Assembly (NCBI GenBank): GCA_902806595.1
Contig: CADCXC010000004.1
Span: forward strand, 2,728,001 to 2,792,000
DNA: 64,000 bases
Direction: 5' to 3'
From: Pyrenopolyporus hunteri
Taxonomy: Eukaryota > Ascomycota > Sordariomycetes > Xylariales > Hypoxylaceae
Shown: one piece after another, positions 22,013 to 32,017 of the stretch
Layout: every line of letters starts with the position of its first letter
How positions within the stretch are numbered: the first letter of the stretch is position 1
Position numbers and translations under genes: made by a program
The notes under the pieces: model-generated
Databases searched by the model: none
Told to the model about the DNA's origin: nothing
What the model saw: the letters and a program-made list of their open reading frames with translations, nothing else

Positions 22013-22793
22013 ATGTCTTCCAATAAGCCGTCATCTACTAAGACAGCCAGACTGTCCCATCGTTCAACATTATCGCTATCGAGGACGGAAGTCATAATAA
22101 ATGTCTACGATCTTTTACCTGTAAGTATTTGAATTGATTTGGAGTAGTATTATTTGGACTAGCTGCTAACCAAGTATCCCCTACGTATAGCCCGGCCGCC
22201 TCTCTTCCGTACTTTGGACAGTCGGTGCCTCCCTGTTACACTCCGGCGTTGTTATAAACGGGAAAGAATATGCGTATGACGGCCATAACCGACCGGGTGT
22301 GACGGGAGTGTACTGGACGCAGCCTAAGCCCTTCGGACGCATTTTCAAGACCGAAATCTTGCACGGCTTCACATTCGCGACACAGCACGAAATGGACGCT
22401 ATTATCCGCCGAGCCTCTGACGAGTTCCTGGGCACTGATTACAACCTACTCACCAAGAACTGCAACCACTTCACTAGCTATCTATGCGAGAAGCTTACAG
22501 GAAGGCCAGGCCCGGCTTGGCTCAACCGTGCTGCAACCATTGGTCACGCCATCCCCTGTGTCGTTCCTGGAGACTGGGTTGAGCCACCCGATTTTGAATC
22601 GGCAAATGGCGAGCTGCTCGACGACGACGGGTTGAACGACCACGAACGTACTGGAATGCTAAGGTCGGATAGCACGAGGAGATTAGCAACGGCGGACACG
22701 GATGGAGAAGATTCGAGCCAGGCCGACACGGAAGAACGTCGACATGGCGGGAATGGTAGGGGAAAGAGCCGAGCGAACGATACAAGCAGATGA
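22013..22793 (+). CDS. PPPDE-domain cysteine peptidase (DeSI/desumoylating-isopeptidase-like)
   Basis: Two exons: 22013-22120 and 22191-22793, with intron 22121-22190 (GTAAGT, GCTAAC branch, TAG); 236 residues. The PPPDE fold spans about 25-185. It opens with TEVIINVYDLLP and continues into LLHSGVVINGKEYAYDG, which carries the catalytic His53. Cys127, in YNLLTKNCNHFTSYL, is the nucleophile. The permuted papain-like order, His before Cys, is diagnostic. Members remove SUMO or ubiquitin from proteins in the cytosol and nucleus; which modifier this one acts on cannot be read from sequence. The C-terminal 50 residues are acidic, Ser/Asp/Arg-rich and probably disordered (TADTDGEDSSQAD). It is convergent with uS11m, 332 bases away, and divergent from OLA1. 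Confidence 0.9.
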
Positions 22794-23125
22794 ACACCAC
22801 TACCTGCCCAGGAAGCACCCTTGGCCGCTACATGAAGTATATCGTGAGCCATAAGGGGAGGGAAGGACGATTGGCATTACCATCTGCATTATGAGGCGTT
22901 GGGAAAGATCACGATGGCAATTTGGTTGGCAGGCGTTACAGGAGATTGTTTGACTGATACCAATTGCATGCTTCGTCGTTAACAGGGATATTTTGTACTC
23001 TCGTTTGTTTTTTTGAATATTCCAATGAACTGCTGGGTGGTTTGTACATGGAGGCGTGGGCGATGAAATATGATACATATCGGTTGTCTCGTGAACAGTT
23101 TCTTTCCCGTTCCCGGTTTGTGTCT
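22794..23125. other. convergent intergenic region
   Basis: 3' flanks of the PPPDE gene and uS11m. No other feature was seen. Confidence 0.5.
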
Positions 23126-23830
23126 CTAACCCAGTCTCCTCGGCCTGGGACTTCTCGTACCGCCAAACTTGAGTTTCGTAGCATCTGACACTTTCACGAT
23201 CTTGTCTCTCAGCATACGTCCCTCGGTGCCTAGCAGAACCTTGGTTGCAGCCTCCCGTCCAGCCCCGAAACCTCGTAGCACAACCTCCATAGTAGTAATA
23301 TTATTATGCCAACCTCCTTGATGTAACTTGTCGATGACGTATGCCGTTAATTGGTAGGCGGCGTCGTAGGTACCACGCTTAGACTTTTTGAAGCCGATAT
23401 TGCCAGTCGACATGTTGATGATGGCGTTGCGATTCGGCTTCGTTACCGTGATATGTGCGTTGTGCTTGTGCGCGTATATGTGGAAGTGAAAAGGTTCGCC
23501 CGGCGGTCCCCAGTCTTCCTTTTCCGCGTCCCCGTCCTCTTCTAAGAACCGCTCTCTCGCTGTAGGCATGTTTCGTGCCTTTGCGACGGTGTCTTGTGCT
23601 AGGAGTCTTTGTAGGGCACCCATACTATCCCCGGTCCCTGGACGAGGAGGCCCCTTGGGTTGGGGTGCCGAAGAGGTACGCGGCAGCCGATCGAGGAGTG
23701 AGGGCGGCCGTACGGGATCATCTCGCCGAGAACACGTCCGGGAGAAAAAACGAACGTATTGGGGAGTGGACTGTGAGCGGGAAATCGAGGTGCGGGTAGC
23801 CGCCAAGAGGCGACTCGACGGTGGACTCAT
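23126..23830 (-). CDS. MRPS18: mitochondrial small-subunit ribosomal protein uS11m
   Basis: Single exon, 234 residues. The first 50 residues are rich in Arg and Ser and lack acids (RLLAATRTSISRS...FFSRTCSRR), typical of a mitochondrial presequence. The uS11 domain occupies about 113-234: FHFHIYAHKHNAHITVT, NMSTGNIGFKKSKRGTYDAAYQL, TTMEVVLRGFGAGREAATKVL, then RDKIVKVSDATKLKFGGTRSPRPRRLG, where the basic tail with PRPRR is the universal S11 C-terminus that touches rRNA at the platform. The symbol follows the yeast name. It is divergent from TIM44, sharing 486 bases of 5' flank, so both mitochondrial genes may be co-regulated. Confidence 0.93.
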   Translation of the reverse strand: MSPPSSRLLAATRTSISRSQSTPQYVRFFSRTCSRRDDPVRPPSLLDRLPRTSSAPQPKGPPRPGTGDSMGALQRLLAQDTVAKARNMPTARERFLEEDGDAEKEDWGPPGEPFHFHIYAHKHNAHITVTKPNRNAIINMSTGNIGFKKSKRGTYDAAYQLTAYVIDKLHQGGWHNNITTMEVVLRGFGAGREAATKVLLGTEGRMLRDKIVKVSDATKLKFGGTRSPRPRRLG

Positions 23831-24316
23831 CGCAGAAGCATGAGGTTGAACCGATTTCCAATATATGCTGGTGAGTCCCCGGGTTGTCGTCGCTTAAGCG
23901 GCAAGGCCGGTATCCAATCGTCGGAGATTGGGGTGTTGAGATGTCGGACTGGTTGTGTCGCGGCCGATAAACCTCGAAATTTTCCCGGCACGGGATAAGA
24001 GAATTGATTAATCGCATTAATTGCCCCTCGGCGTAGGCGATGCCAAGGGTACCTCCTCTTGGGTCCCTTTTCACTAATAGTACCTCGCTAGATCGATGGT
24101 GATTGGCTGTCAATGAGATGTTACCCACTCTTTTGGGTTATGGTTGGGACGTACGAAGTACCCTAGATTAGGTAATTTTTCTATTTGCCGGTTCCGCCCG
24201 CCTTCGTCCATCAGCTGGCGAAGAAATTCCTCGTCAATTCAACATTTTCTACCCAGTTTTTCCAAAACTTCGAGGTCTTTCCGAGGCCCCCCTTCTTACC
24301 CTAGGTATACCGCAAA
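23831..24316. promoter_or_regulatory. shared divergent promoter region of uS11m and TIM44
   Basis: 486 bases separate the start codons of two genes for mitochondrial proteins on opposite strands, so both promoters must lie here. No TATA box is obvious on either side, which is normal for housekeeping genes. Confidence 0.5.
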
Positions 24317-26001
24317 ATGGCTTCGCTGAGGCAAGTTACGAGAAGCGCACCCCCGCCAACCTTCTTAAGGGCGCCCTCGTCTGCTACCTCCTCCTATGGC
24401 AGATCTCCAGCGTATAGAAGGTTATTAGCGACCGCCAACGGCTCCAAGTCAGCGAGTAGCAATGTAGCACCTCCCACTCTTTCGCTATATACATCATCGC
24501 CGCTTTCTCACATACGATCCCCCTTCGTCCCCGAGACTATAGCTACCCTACAATCCCGGAACCTCCACCAGACCTCGCGATGGTATCAGGAGCAGTCGCA
24601 GGCCCCTCCTCAATCGGCCAAGCCGGACGCCAAGCCCACCGAACAAAAGGAAAAGCCCGAAGAGGCTGCCTCGGGTACAGAGTCGGAAAGTAAGCCTGGA
24701 TCGGAAGAGGAAAGTAAACAACAAGATGATCACGAGAAAAAGGAGGAGAAAGAAGGAAAAAAGGAAGAACTGCCTCCGCCACCCCCCCACGGCGACAAGA
24801 CGCCTTGGCAGGTGTTCTTGGAAACAATGCAGAGCGAATTCAAGGCGTCGAAAGAATGGAACGAATCAACTAAGCAACTGGCCGACTCGGCTCATTCGTT
24901 CACCGAAAGCGAATCCGTACGGCGCGCAAGGCAAGCCCTCGAGAACACCACGGGTGCTGTCTCGTCGACGGCAGGAAAGGTATTGAAATCCTCAGCTACC
25001 GCGGTTGGGAAGGGCGCGGCATGGACGTGGGAGACACCGGTCATGAAAGGCGTTCGAAAAGGGGCAAATCTTACTGGTGACATTCTCGACAAAGCGACCA
25101 AACCGATAAGAGAGACCGAAGCATACAAGAACGTTAAGGACGTCATCGATGACGGAAGTAGTTCGAGGTATGGCGGTTGGGTTGAAAAAGAAGAGCGGAG
25201 AAAGGCGCGGGAACTTCGAGAGAAGCAGGCCCGCTCCATCCACGGCAAGGCGGAGGAATTGGTTGAAGACCCAAAGTAAGCTCCAAGCCAAACGGTTGGT
25301 TGCGTTTGAATCTAACAGTATCTAGTGCGGGTACGAATATCACATTACATAAGGATGCTGCTTGGAAGGAAGCCTGGAGGGATTTCCGGGACCAAAATAA
25401 GTTCGTTCAGGGATTATTCAACATGAAGAACGTCTATAACGAGTCCGAGAACCCCCTAATAACGACAGCGCGGAGCATCACTGACCGCGTTGCTGGGTTC
25501 TTCGCGGAAAACGAAACGGCTATGGTCATTAAGAAGTTCCGAGCGATGGATCCTAATTTCCAGCTTGAGCCGTTCCTCCAAGAATTAAGAGAGTACATTC
25601 TCCCCGAAGTGTTGGATGCTTACGTTAAGGGCGACACTGAAACATTGAAGCTTTGGCTTTCGGCCGCTCAATATTCGGTATACGAAGCCTTAACTAAGCA
25701 GTATCTACAAGCCGGCTTGAAGTCAGACGGACGAATCTTGGACATAAGGCATGTGGATATCCTAAAGGCACGAATGCTCGAACCTGGCGAGATTCCAGTC
25801 TTCATCATCACCTGCCGAACGCAGGAAGTCCACGTCTACCGCAACGCCAAGACGAACGAGCTTGCTGCGGGTATGGAGGACAAGGTTCAACTTGTCACTT
25901 ACGCAATCGGCATCACTCGAACACCTGAGGATGTCAATAACCCAGAAACGAGAGGCTGGAGGTTACTCGAGATGCAGAAGAGCGGGAGGGACTACATATA
26001 A
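24317..26001 (+). CDS. TIM44: mitochondrial import inner membrane translocase subunit TIM44
   Basis: Two exons: 24317-25275 and 25326-26001, joined across a 50-base intron (GTAAGC donor, TCTAAC branch, TAG acceptor); 544 residues. A presequence (MASLRQVTRSAPPP...) is followed by a long Lys/Glu-rich linker at about 100-155. TPWQVFLETMQSEFKASKEWNESTKQL is the conserved N-terminal helix that binds Hsp70/TIM23. The C-terminal Tim44 domain, about 330-544, includes NPLITTARSITDRVAGFFAENETA, MDPNFQLEPFLQELREYILPEVLDAY, PGEIPVFIITCRTQEVHVYRN and NNPETRGWRLLEMQKSGRDYI. Tim44 tethers mtHsp70 to the TIM23 channel on the matrix side as part of the PAM import motor. Length and domain order are standard. 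Confidence 0.96.
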
Positions 26002-26914
26002 GACGAGCGCTTTCTCTCATCTGCCACACAGGCGACTCCGCGATACCTGTTATACATATTACTGTACATTACCGACACAAAACGGCGGAATAGAGGCCGT
26101 AGCGGGCGGCCTCACCACACCACTCAGAATTGGCGGCCCTAGTCTAAGGGGAGCATGGCGTTTAACGGTGGTATGGGCTGAATGTATGTTAGACAAAAAG
26201 GTGCATATATGGTCTCGCATGGAGACTGCGATATATCAACTCTAGGGGGCATCTAATGCTACAATACCTACAGGAAATAACAAGTCAAGCTCAGCCAGCT
26301 GTCTTGGTTTTTCCTTTTTGGTTGTCCTACGAATGCTCTAAACCCAGAGAAATCCCAGATCAGCTAATGCACAATCTGTGGGCCGAATCTTCCTTCTCTC
26401 TTCATCTCCTCTCTTGTCCTTCCATACCATCACATAAATCTCTTCTTCCTCACGCGGGAACTACATTCTATCGCGGAGAACAGTCGAATGTCGATCATAA
26501 ATACGAAACTCGTGGCTGGCTACATGGTTGTCAATATGAAGGACTAGCAGCCCTATCGGTGATTACAAGGCTCGCGGTCTACTTTGGCTACAATGCCCGA
26601 TAAACGATTAAGGGAGGGGACATTCAGCTGACTCTCTACAGTGCTCTCTGACTACTAAGGGAGCTTGTGCAACGACCAATAAGGGTCGTGAAGATAGATG
26701 ATAGTTAGGGCCTGGTATCTCCTCATGGCGTTTAAAAAGCCGGTCTTGGAGCTTATAAAGTTCAAATGGAAGCGAAGCAAGTTGGGGCGGGATACTCCAG
26801 CTGAAATGAACCGATGTATGGTGAGCCATTCAACGTTAAATCTTAAGCAGACGTACATTGGAAATCATACAAGAACCCACTTTAGGGATAGAACATCGTA
26901 CCCTGGTCCAAATG
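26002..26914. other. TIM44 3' flank
   Basis: Only short random ORFs. The stretch runs up to the left end of the MITE-like element. Confidence 0.5.
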
Positions 26915-27453
26915 CCCGAAACCGCCAAACCGCCAAAACCCACGCACAGTAGGCCAGCACTATGCCCTATACTGTATTTTTAACTGCTAAGGCCACTATA
27001 ACTATAGGGCACTTTAGGGCATACAACGTATTGTTACACCAAACCAATTCAACCAATCATAATGTGTTCTTATACTTCACTAATTTCAAAGCTTCTAACG
27101 CCTTATAGCCACTATAATTACAGCGTACTTCGGTAGACTTTACGTACGCGAATAGTATACTAAGCGACAGCGACTCCAAACGCTATAAGATCTATATTTA
27201 TAGTAGGGCGATTGAGCCTAAAGGCCCTGTAATTATAGTGGTGTTTATAGTGGTGTTTATAACGGAATACAGTGTGTGCTTATAGTGGCTAGGAGATAGG
27301 AGTATTATATACGAAGGTACTATAATAGAACGCTAAGTGCGCTGTAATTATAGTGGACTTAGCACCTAAAAAAATACAGTATAGCGCATAGTGCGGGCCT
27401 ACTGTGTAATGAGACCATGAGACCATGAGTTTTGGCGGTTTGGCGGTTTGGGT
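26915..27453. mobile_element. MITE-like non-autonomous DNA transposon with long terminal inverted repeats
   Basis: The outer terminal repeats, 26915-26939 and 27429-27453 (25 bases, two mismatches), carry two AAACCGCC units. The similarity continues inward: CACAGTAGGCC, GCACTATG and TATACTGTATTTTT on the left (to about 26981) reappear in reverse complement at about 27371-27406. The right arm is longer because GAGACCATG is duplicated at 27411-27428. Identical CAAATG hexamers flank the element at 26909-26914 and 27454-27459, a candidate target-site duplication. The interior is AT-rich with repeated TTATAGTGG/CCACTATAA motifs and has no transposase ORF, so mobility would need an enzyme in trans. 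The superfamily is not certain. Confidence 0.8.
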
Positions 27454-27459
27454 CAAATG

Positions 27460-27993
27460 GCCCACCGTCCATCGAAGTATCTAAGTATCTAACTTATCTA
27501 ACTTCCGCCTTGAAGTGAGTCGATTTGGACCATGCTCTGCATGCTGTACATGGGGAGCGTAGCCCAGACGCCGAGGTACTTTATCAGGCAGGATCGGCCA
27601 TATTGTAAATGTATCTGATACATGGATTCCGCGGAGGCGCGTACCTGCATGCAGGTAATTGATGCATGCAGCAGGTATCAATTTGTACATGTACGAGTCT
27701 CCCATCATGCAGAAAAATACGTAGTAATTAAAGTGGATACCCCGAACGATCAAGGTCCGTGCTCCACATTATGTTTTCCTCCGTTCGATGTTGCTGCTGT
27801 AATTGTTCTAATAATAACAGTCATATTATGATTTCGACAAATTCCGAGTTCCTGCTCAGAATCCACGTTGCTCAGAGACAATGATGACCACATAGAGTCT
27901 AGGAGCCGTTAGCAAGCATCTCAACATATCCCGCACTTGAGCCAAGCCCTTATATGATGACGTAACGATCGAATTAGCAAGGCATCTTGCTCA
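27460..27993. other. 5' flank of the glycosyltransferase gene
   Basis: 534 bases with no supported ORF. GCATGCAGG-type short direct repeats occur near 27644-27675. Confidence 0.45.
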
Positions 27994-29430
27994 ATGTTCC
28001 GCCAATCTTTTAGCGTGAGCAATGCTCTCAGCCAGCCTGGCATTCGTGCCTTGCTTTTGCTCGTCGTGCTCGTCTCGTTATACTCAGTATACGGCTCGTT
28101 TTATTTCTATCGCGACCCACTGTCCATTTTCTTCTCCGAAGAGCACGGATTCGACCGCTTCTACTCAGCCAAGCGCCAGGCCGAAGCCGATGAATTCTTC
28201 GACACCATCGTGGCGGAACCCGAAGTAGCACGATCCCAGCTAGGGAACGCAGGTCCCACTCCTCAGATTTGCGCCGTCTTTATAACCGTGGGGAGGAATG
28301 TGGAGGGCCGCCAATACATCGACAGCGCCGTGGGGTCGTTCTTGGCCAACATGTCTCGCGCCGAGAGGGAGACCGTGCACTTGAAATTGTTCTTTGCTGA
28401 TGTGCCCGATCCCAGTACCCAGCACAAGAGTTATGCCAAGTTGACGGCTACTAGCATCGCCGACGAAATATTCACCTATAACTCCACCTTATCTCCAGAC
28501 GAAAAGGACGCCAAGATCAGTGAACTTATGGGATATGCCAAGGACCGCCAAAACAAGCACGCGCTAGAAAGGAAGACGGTGTATGACTATGCGTACGCCT
28601 TGGATCGATGTGCTCGGACGACCGAAGCGCCATATATCGCACTCCTCGAGGGAGACATCCTCCTCGCCGACGGATGGGCAACGAAGACCTTGAAAAACCT
28701 AGTGATTATCGAAGAGATGATGAAAGATCCAAGGCGACGCGAACCAAAACGAGGTCAAATCGAACCAGGAATACCGAATACGTGGTTGTATCTACGTCTT
28801 TTCAACCAGGAACGAAGCTTCGGGTGGTCCGGTGGATCCGGCTTTAGAAGCAATAACGTCCACATTATATCGGTCGCGGTGGCTATTCCACTCCTATTAA
28901 CCCTGTTGCTGGCGCGAAGAAAACTGCCCCGCCAGCTGGCCCGACATTTAGATGGGTGGGCCATATTAGTGATATGTGTTGTTGCAGTACCTCTCTTCAT
29001 ATGGCTTTTCTATGCCTCCGGGAAAGCGGCGCTTATCGGCTCGCCGTCAGGAGTTCGGGAGGAATTCTTTGGGTGTTGCAACCAGGCATTAGTCTACAAC
29101 CGTGAGCACGCAAAGGAGTTGTCGGAATTCATGATGACCGCTTCCAAGCGTGTATCTCCAGGCAGGAGTGACATGCTCCCGAAGAAGTTCGCGTACGACC
29201 ACGGTTTTGCGAGAATAAGCGCGTATCCTATGTTAGCACAGCATGCCGGCAGGGTGAGCGCGATTGACACGAGTAATGACGAGGCGAAGCGTGTATGGAG
29301 TATGGCTTTTGAGGACCTGGATCCGTCTGAGTTGGCAAGAGATCACCTTCGAGACGTACGAGATCTATTTGGAGACGAAGCAGCCGAGGAGATGAAGAGA
29401 CAGCAAATTAGAGCGTCAGGCGTAACATAA
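27994..29430 (+). CDS. PGAP4/TMEM246-like Golgi membrane glycosyltransferase
   Basis: Single exon of 478 residues. One transmembrane segment lies at about 18-38 (RALLLLVVLVSLYSVYGSF). The soluble part begins a GT-A-like fold (ICAVFITVGRNVEGRQYIDSAV, then LKLFFADVP). LLEGDILLADGW has Glu219-Gly-Asp221 at the place of a DxD metal motif. Two more membrane segments follow close together, about 290-308 and 320-340, and the glycosyltransferase part then resumes (EEFFGCCNQALVYNREHA, RSDMLPKKFAYDHG). A catalytic domain interrupted by a tandem membrane hairpin is the known hallmark of PGAP4, which adds GalNAc to GPI anchors in the Golgi. MGAT4-type enzymes are related. I infer a GPI- or glycan-modifying role; the donor sugar in fungi is not known to me. 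Confidence 0.72.
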   Translation: MFRQSFSVSNALSQPGIRALLLLVVLVSLYSVYGSFYFYRDPLSIFFSEEHGFDRFYSAKRQAEADEFFDTIVAEPEVARSQLGNAGPTPQICAVFITVGRNVEGRQYIDSAVGSFLANMSRAERETVHLKLFFADVPDPSTQHKSYAKLTATSIADEIFTYNSTLSPDEKDAKISELMGYAKDRQNKHALERKTVYDYAYALDRCARTTEAPYIALLEGDILLADGWATKTLKNLVIIEEMMKDPRRREPKRGQIEPGIPNTWLYLRLFNQERSFGWSGGSGFRSNNVHIISVAVAIPLLLTLLLARRKLPRQLARHLDGWAILVICVVAVPLFIWLFYASGKAALIGSPSGVREEFFGCCNQALVYNREHAKELSEFMMTASKRVSPGRSDMLPKKFAYDHGFARISAYPMLAQHAGRVSAIDTSNDEAKRVWSMAFEDLDPSELARDHLRDVRDLFGDEAAEEMKRQQIRASGVT

Positions 29431-29866
29431 TATCGTTTGGCATACCGTTCGAATACCGCCTAAATGATTAATGATACTTACTCAGAGCATTACTCGTCTA
29501 ATATTTTAACACTACATTACATCTATATCTACGTACGAATAGCGCTTAACCGAAACTCGGGATGACTAACCAGTCTGACACGACATGGGGTGTTGAATGT
29601 TGACTTCGTATCCAGGTCGAGACCGGACGGTAAACTGCAAGGAGCTTAGCCCGCCCAGAGGCCGCGCCACGATGACACAAAAAGAGATGTCTATATAGTT
29701 TAAGGCGCTCTCAGCTAGATTTTCGCCCTGGCTCCCATCTTTGTTATTTCTGGATTCTCATCCCTTTAAATCGGGACATAAACCTTCTACTTACCGACTT
29801 TGGATTCTGGATACAATACCACACTGCGCTAATACGGACTAACACTTACATCGATCCCTCAACGAG
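29431..29866. other. intergenic, no gene seen
   Basis: Flanks of two plus-strand genes. It contains no distinctive element. Confidence 0.5.
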
Positions 29867-30691
29867 ATGATTGAAGCAGCGGCCCATGAAGATTCGTCGC
29901 AACAGGATGCCGCAGGTGGTAACTATTCCAAGCCCTTCAGATTCTTGGACCTACCGTTAGAATTACGTAACGAGGTCTACACGCATCTGCTTGTGGCCCC
30001 GTGGCCGATCCCCTGTTCACGGGTATGGTTCACGACGGCCGCGCGCCACCTGCGCCGGTTTGCCAAAGAGAACATCCCCGACTGCTGCGGGCAGAAATAC
30101 GGATGCACGCATTTCGACGCGCAGCTACGTCCGCGGACCGGTCTCCTACGCACGTGCCGGCAGGTCAACGAGGAGGCGCTGGACATCCTCTACACGCGAA
30201 ACGTGTTCTACGTCGAGCTCGAGAGCCGGTCCACGTTCCTGCGCTTCTTCGACGCCGTCGGCGAGGCCAACCTGCGCCGCGTGCGCCACCTGCGCCTGAG
30301 AGCGTACACCGCGTACTACTCGTACTGCATCGCGCGGCCCGGCGAGAAGCAGTGGCAGTTCTTCCGCCCCGCGGCGCTCGACGCGCGGGCCTGGGCCGCG
30401 CTGCTCCAGGGCCTGGTCGATCTCGAGCTGTTCTTCATGGTCCCGAACTGGGGCCATCATTCGGGCTGGTCCGTGTGGGTCGCGCAGCTCGAGACCGTGC
30501 TGAGTTTCATCGGGGAGAATGTTGATGAGCATACGGATGTGACCATCGACGACAATTATTCGATGTACCTCGGCGAAGCGGTCGACCGCTGCTTTCGGAA
30601 GCCGTTCCGGAGGGTGCGCACGAAGGACGGCGATGCGTGGTACCATAAGCAGCGGTATGATCCGGATAATATTACGGGACCGATAGCGTAG
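29867..30691 (+). CDS. F-box-like / DUF7730-type fungal protein
   Basis: Single exon, 274 residues. FRFLDLPLELRNEVYTHLL at about 24-42 is the typical fungal F-box-like or 2EXR opening (LPxELRNxIY). RTGLLRTCRQVNEEALDILYTRNVFYVE at about 87-114 is the second conserved block of this very large fungal family. The rest contains LRRVRHLRLRAYT and a C-terminal region with WYHKQRYDPDN. Such proteins may recruit targets to SCF ubiquitin ligases, but most have no proven function. The middle of the gene is much richer in G+C than its ends and than both flanks. Long frames on the other strand and in another frame over that part are composition shadows. Confidence 0.75.
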   Translation: MIEAAAHEDSSQQDAAGGNYSKPFRFLDLPLELRNEVYTHLLVAPWPIPCSRVWFTTAARHLRRFAKENIPDCCGQKYGCTHFDAQLRPRTGLLRTCRQVNEEALDILYTRNVFYVELESRSTFLRFFDAVGEANLRRVRHLRLRAYTAYYSYCIARPGEKQWQFFRPAALDARAWAALLQGLVDLELFFMVPNWGHHSGWSVWVAQLETVLSFIGENVDEHTDVTIDDNYSMYLGEAVDRCFRKPFRRVRTKDGDAWYHKQRYDPDNITGPIA

Positions 30692-32017
30692 GTAGCGACA
30701 GACACTGATGAGCGGAATGTCAAGCCTATCATTTGCAGTACGTACGTCCTAATGAAAACCTCTGCCGTTGCACGTGTTAATAGAGCGTCCCATGTTAGGC
30801 TATACAAGAAATTTAATTCTATAAAACCCCTATATCTCCTATGTAGATGGCCATATCATCTGACAACATGCGGGTTGCTGCACCAACCCTGCTGATTCTC
30901 CAACTTAACACTGGTGTCTTAGGAAAGGATCTAAAGTTAACAATACAAACCGCCCAGCTACTAAGAGAGAGAGGATTAACCACGTGTGAGATGGACCGGC
31001 TGCCGTGGCATACTAATTCTCAACTCAACTGAACTGGCGCATCTGGACACCACAGCCACTAGTGCAGGCCACGACCCCTTGAAATTCTAGGTGGTATCGC
31101 AGACAGATCAAACCTGCCTCTGAGAAAAGCGCCAAGCATTTCCCCAATTAAGCTGCGGACGTGAATCCGACTCGTCCTGATTCTTGTCTAACACCCAGTT
31201 CGATAGTCCGCCGTTATCGTGCCGGTTAACTTGGGTACCATTGAGCCCCTTCAACTTTTCCGCCTCTTAACTCTAAGAACATAGGCCGGGGCTGCGCCAA
31301 TGTACGGCGGAACGGCCGGACTTCTTTAATCAGTTCGTGTCGTCAGTTTTAAGTTAACGTACCTAGTTAGACCGACCTGCGAAAAGGGGTAAGGAAGTTA
31401 AAGGATTATGCGACTCCTTACTGGGTTCTCCTGTAGCCCATAGCCCATAGCCCCTCATTAGGGAGGTAGCCCGAGGTCTGTATTCCCAGCCTAAAAACTA
31501 GGCACGTGTAAAATCTCTAGGACGGAACATATGGACGATAACTACACCGGGATCGATCGCGTTTCGCTAGGGGAATTTCTATCATACCTATTCACACCCA
31601 ACATACTTCAACTGGCCCTTTCGAATTCTATAACATTAACTATCTTGGACTAATAATATGTGCAAAGATATAATTAGACATGAGATCGGTATATCCGATC
31701 GGCGCGCGTTGGCCCATGCCGGGGTCTCAACTCAGGATGTGGGGGCTGACCGGGGAATTCACGCGGTAGTCTCATTTGAGAAGGTGATAGTAATCAGGGG
31801 GCACCGAACGGCACACGAGATCGGAATCCGTCGCCTTATTGGCCCTTGCAACGCGAAAGTGCATGTGTATTTACAGCTTTCGATGCGTTTTTCGATTCTC
31901 ATAAAAGCCACATGTTGGACGTGAGGGTTTCCGTGAAGTGCCACTCCAGCCCTAACGTTTTTGCTCACCTAAACCCCTTCGCCGTTGGCTTGCCCTCACC
32001 GCTGAAGGCCCCGCAAC
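30692..32017. other. intergenic, no gene seen
   Basis: The ORFs here have no protein features. A short threefold TAGCCCA repeat lies at about 31434-31453. The stretch ends in the promoter of the secreted phosphodiesterase. Confidence 0.5.

Noticed and set aside
30146..30646. Long frames on both strands inside the F-box-like gene
   Set aside because: Arg/Ala/Val-rich composition and exact overlap with the GC-rich part of a recognised family member.
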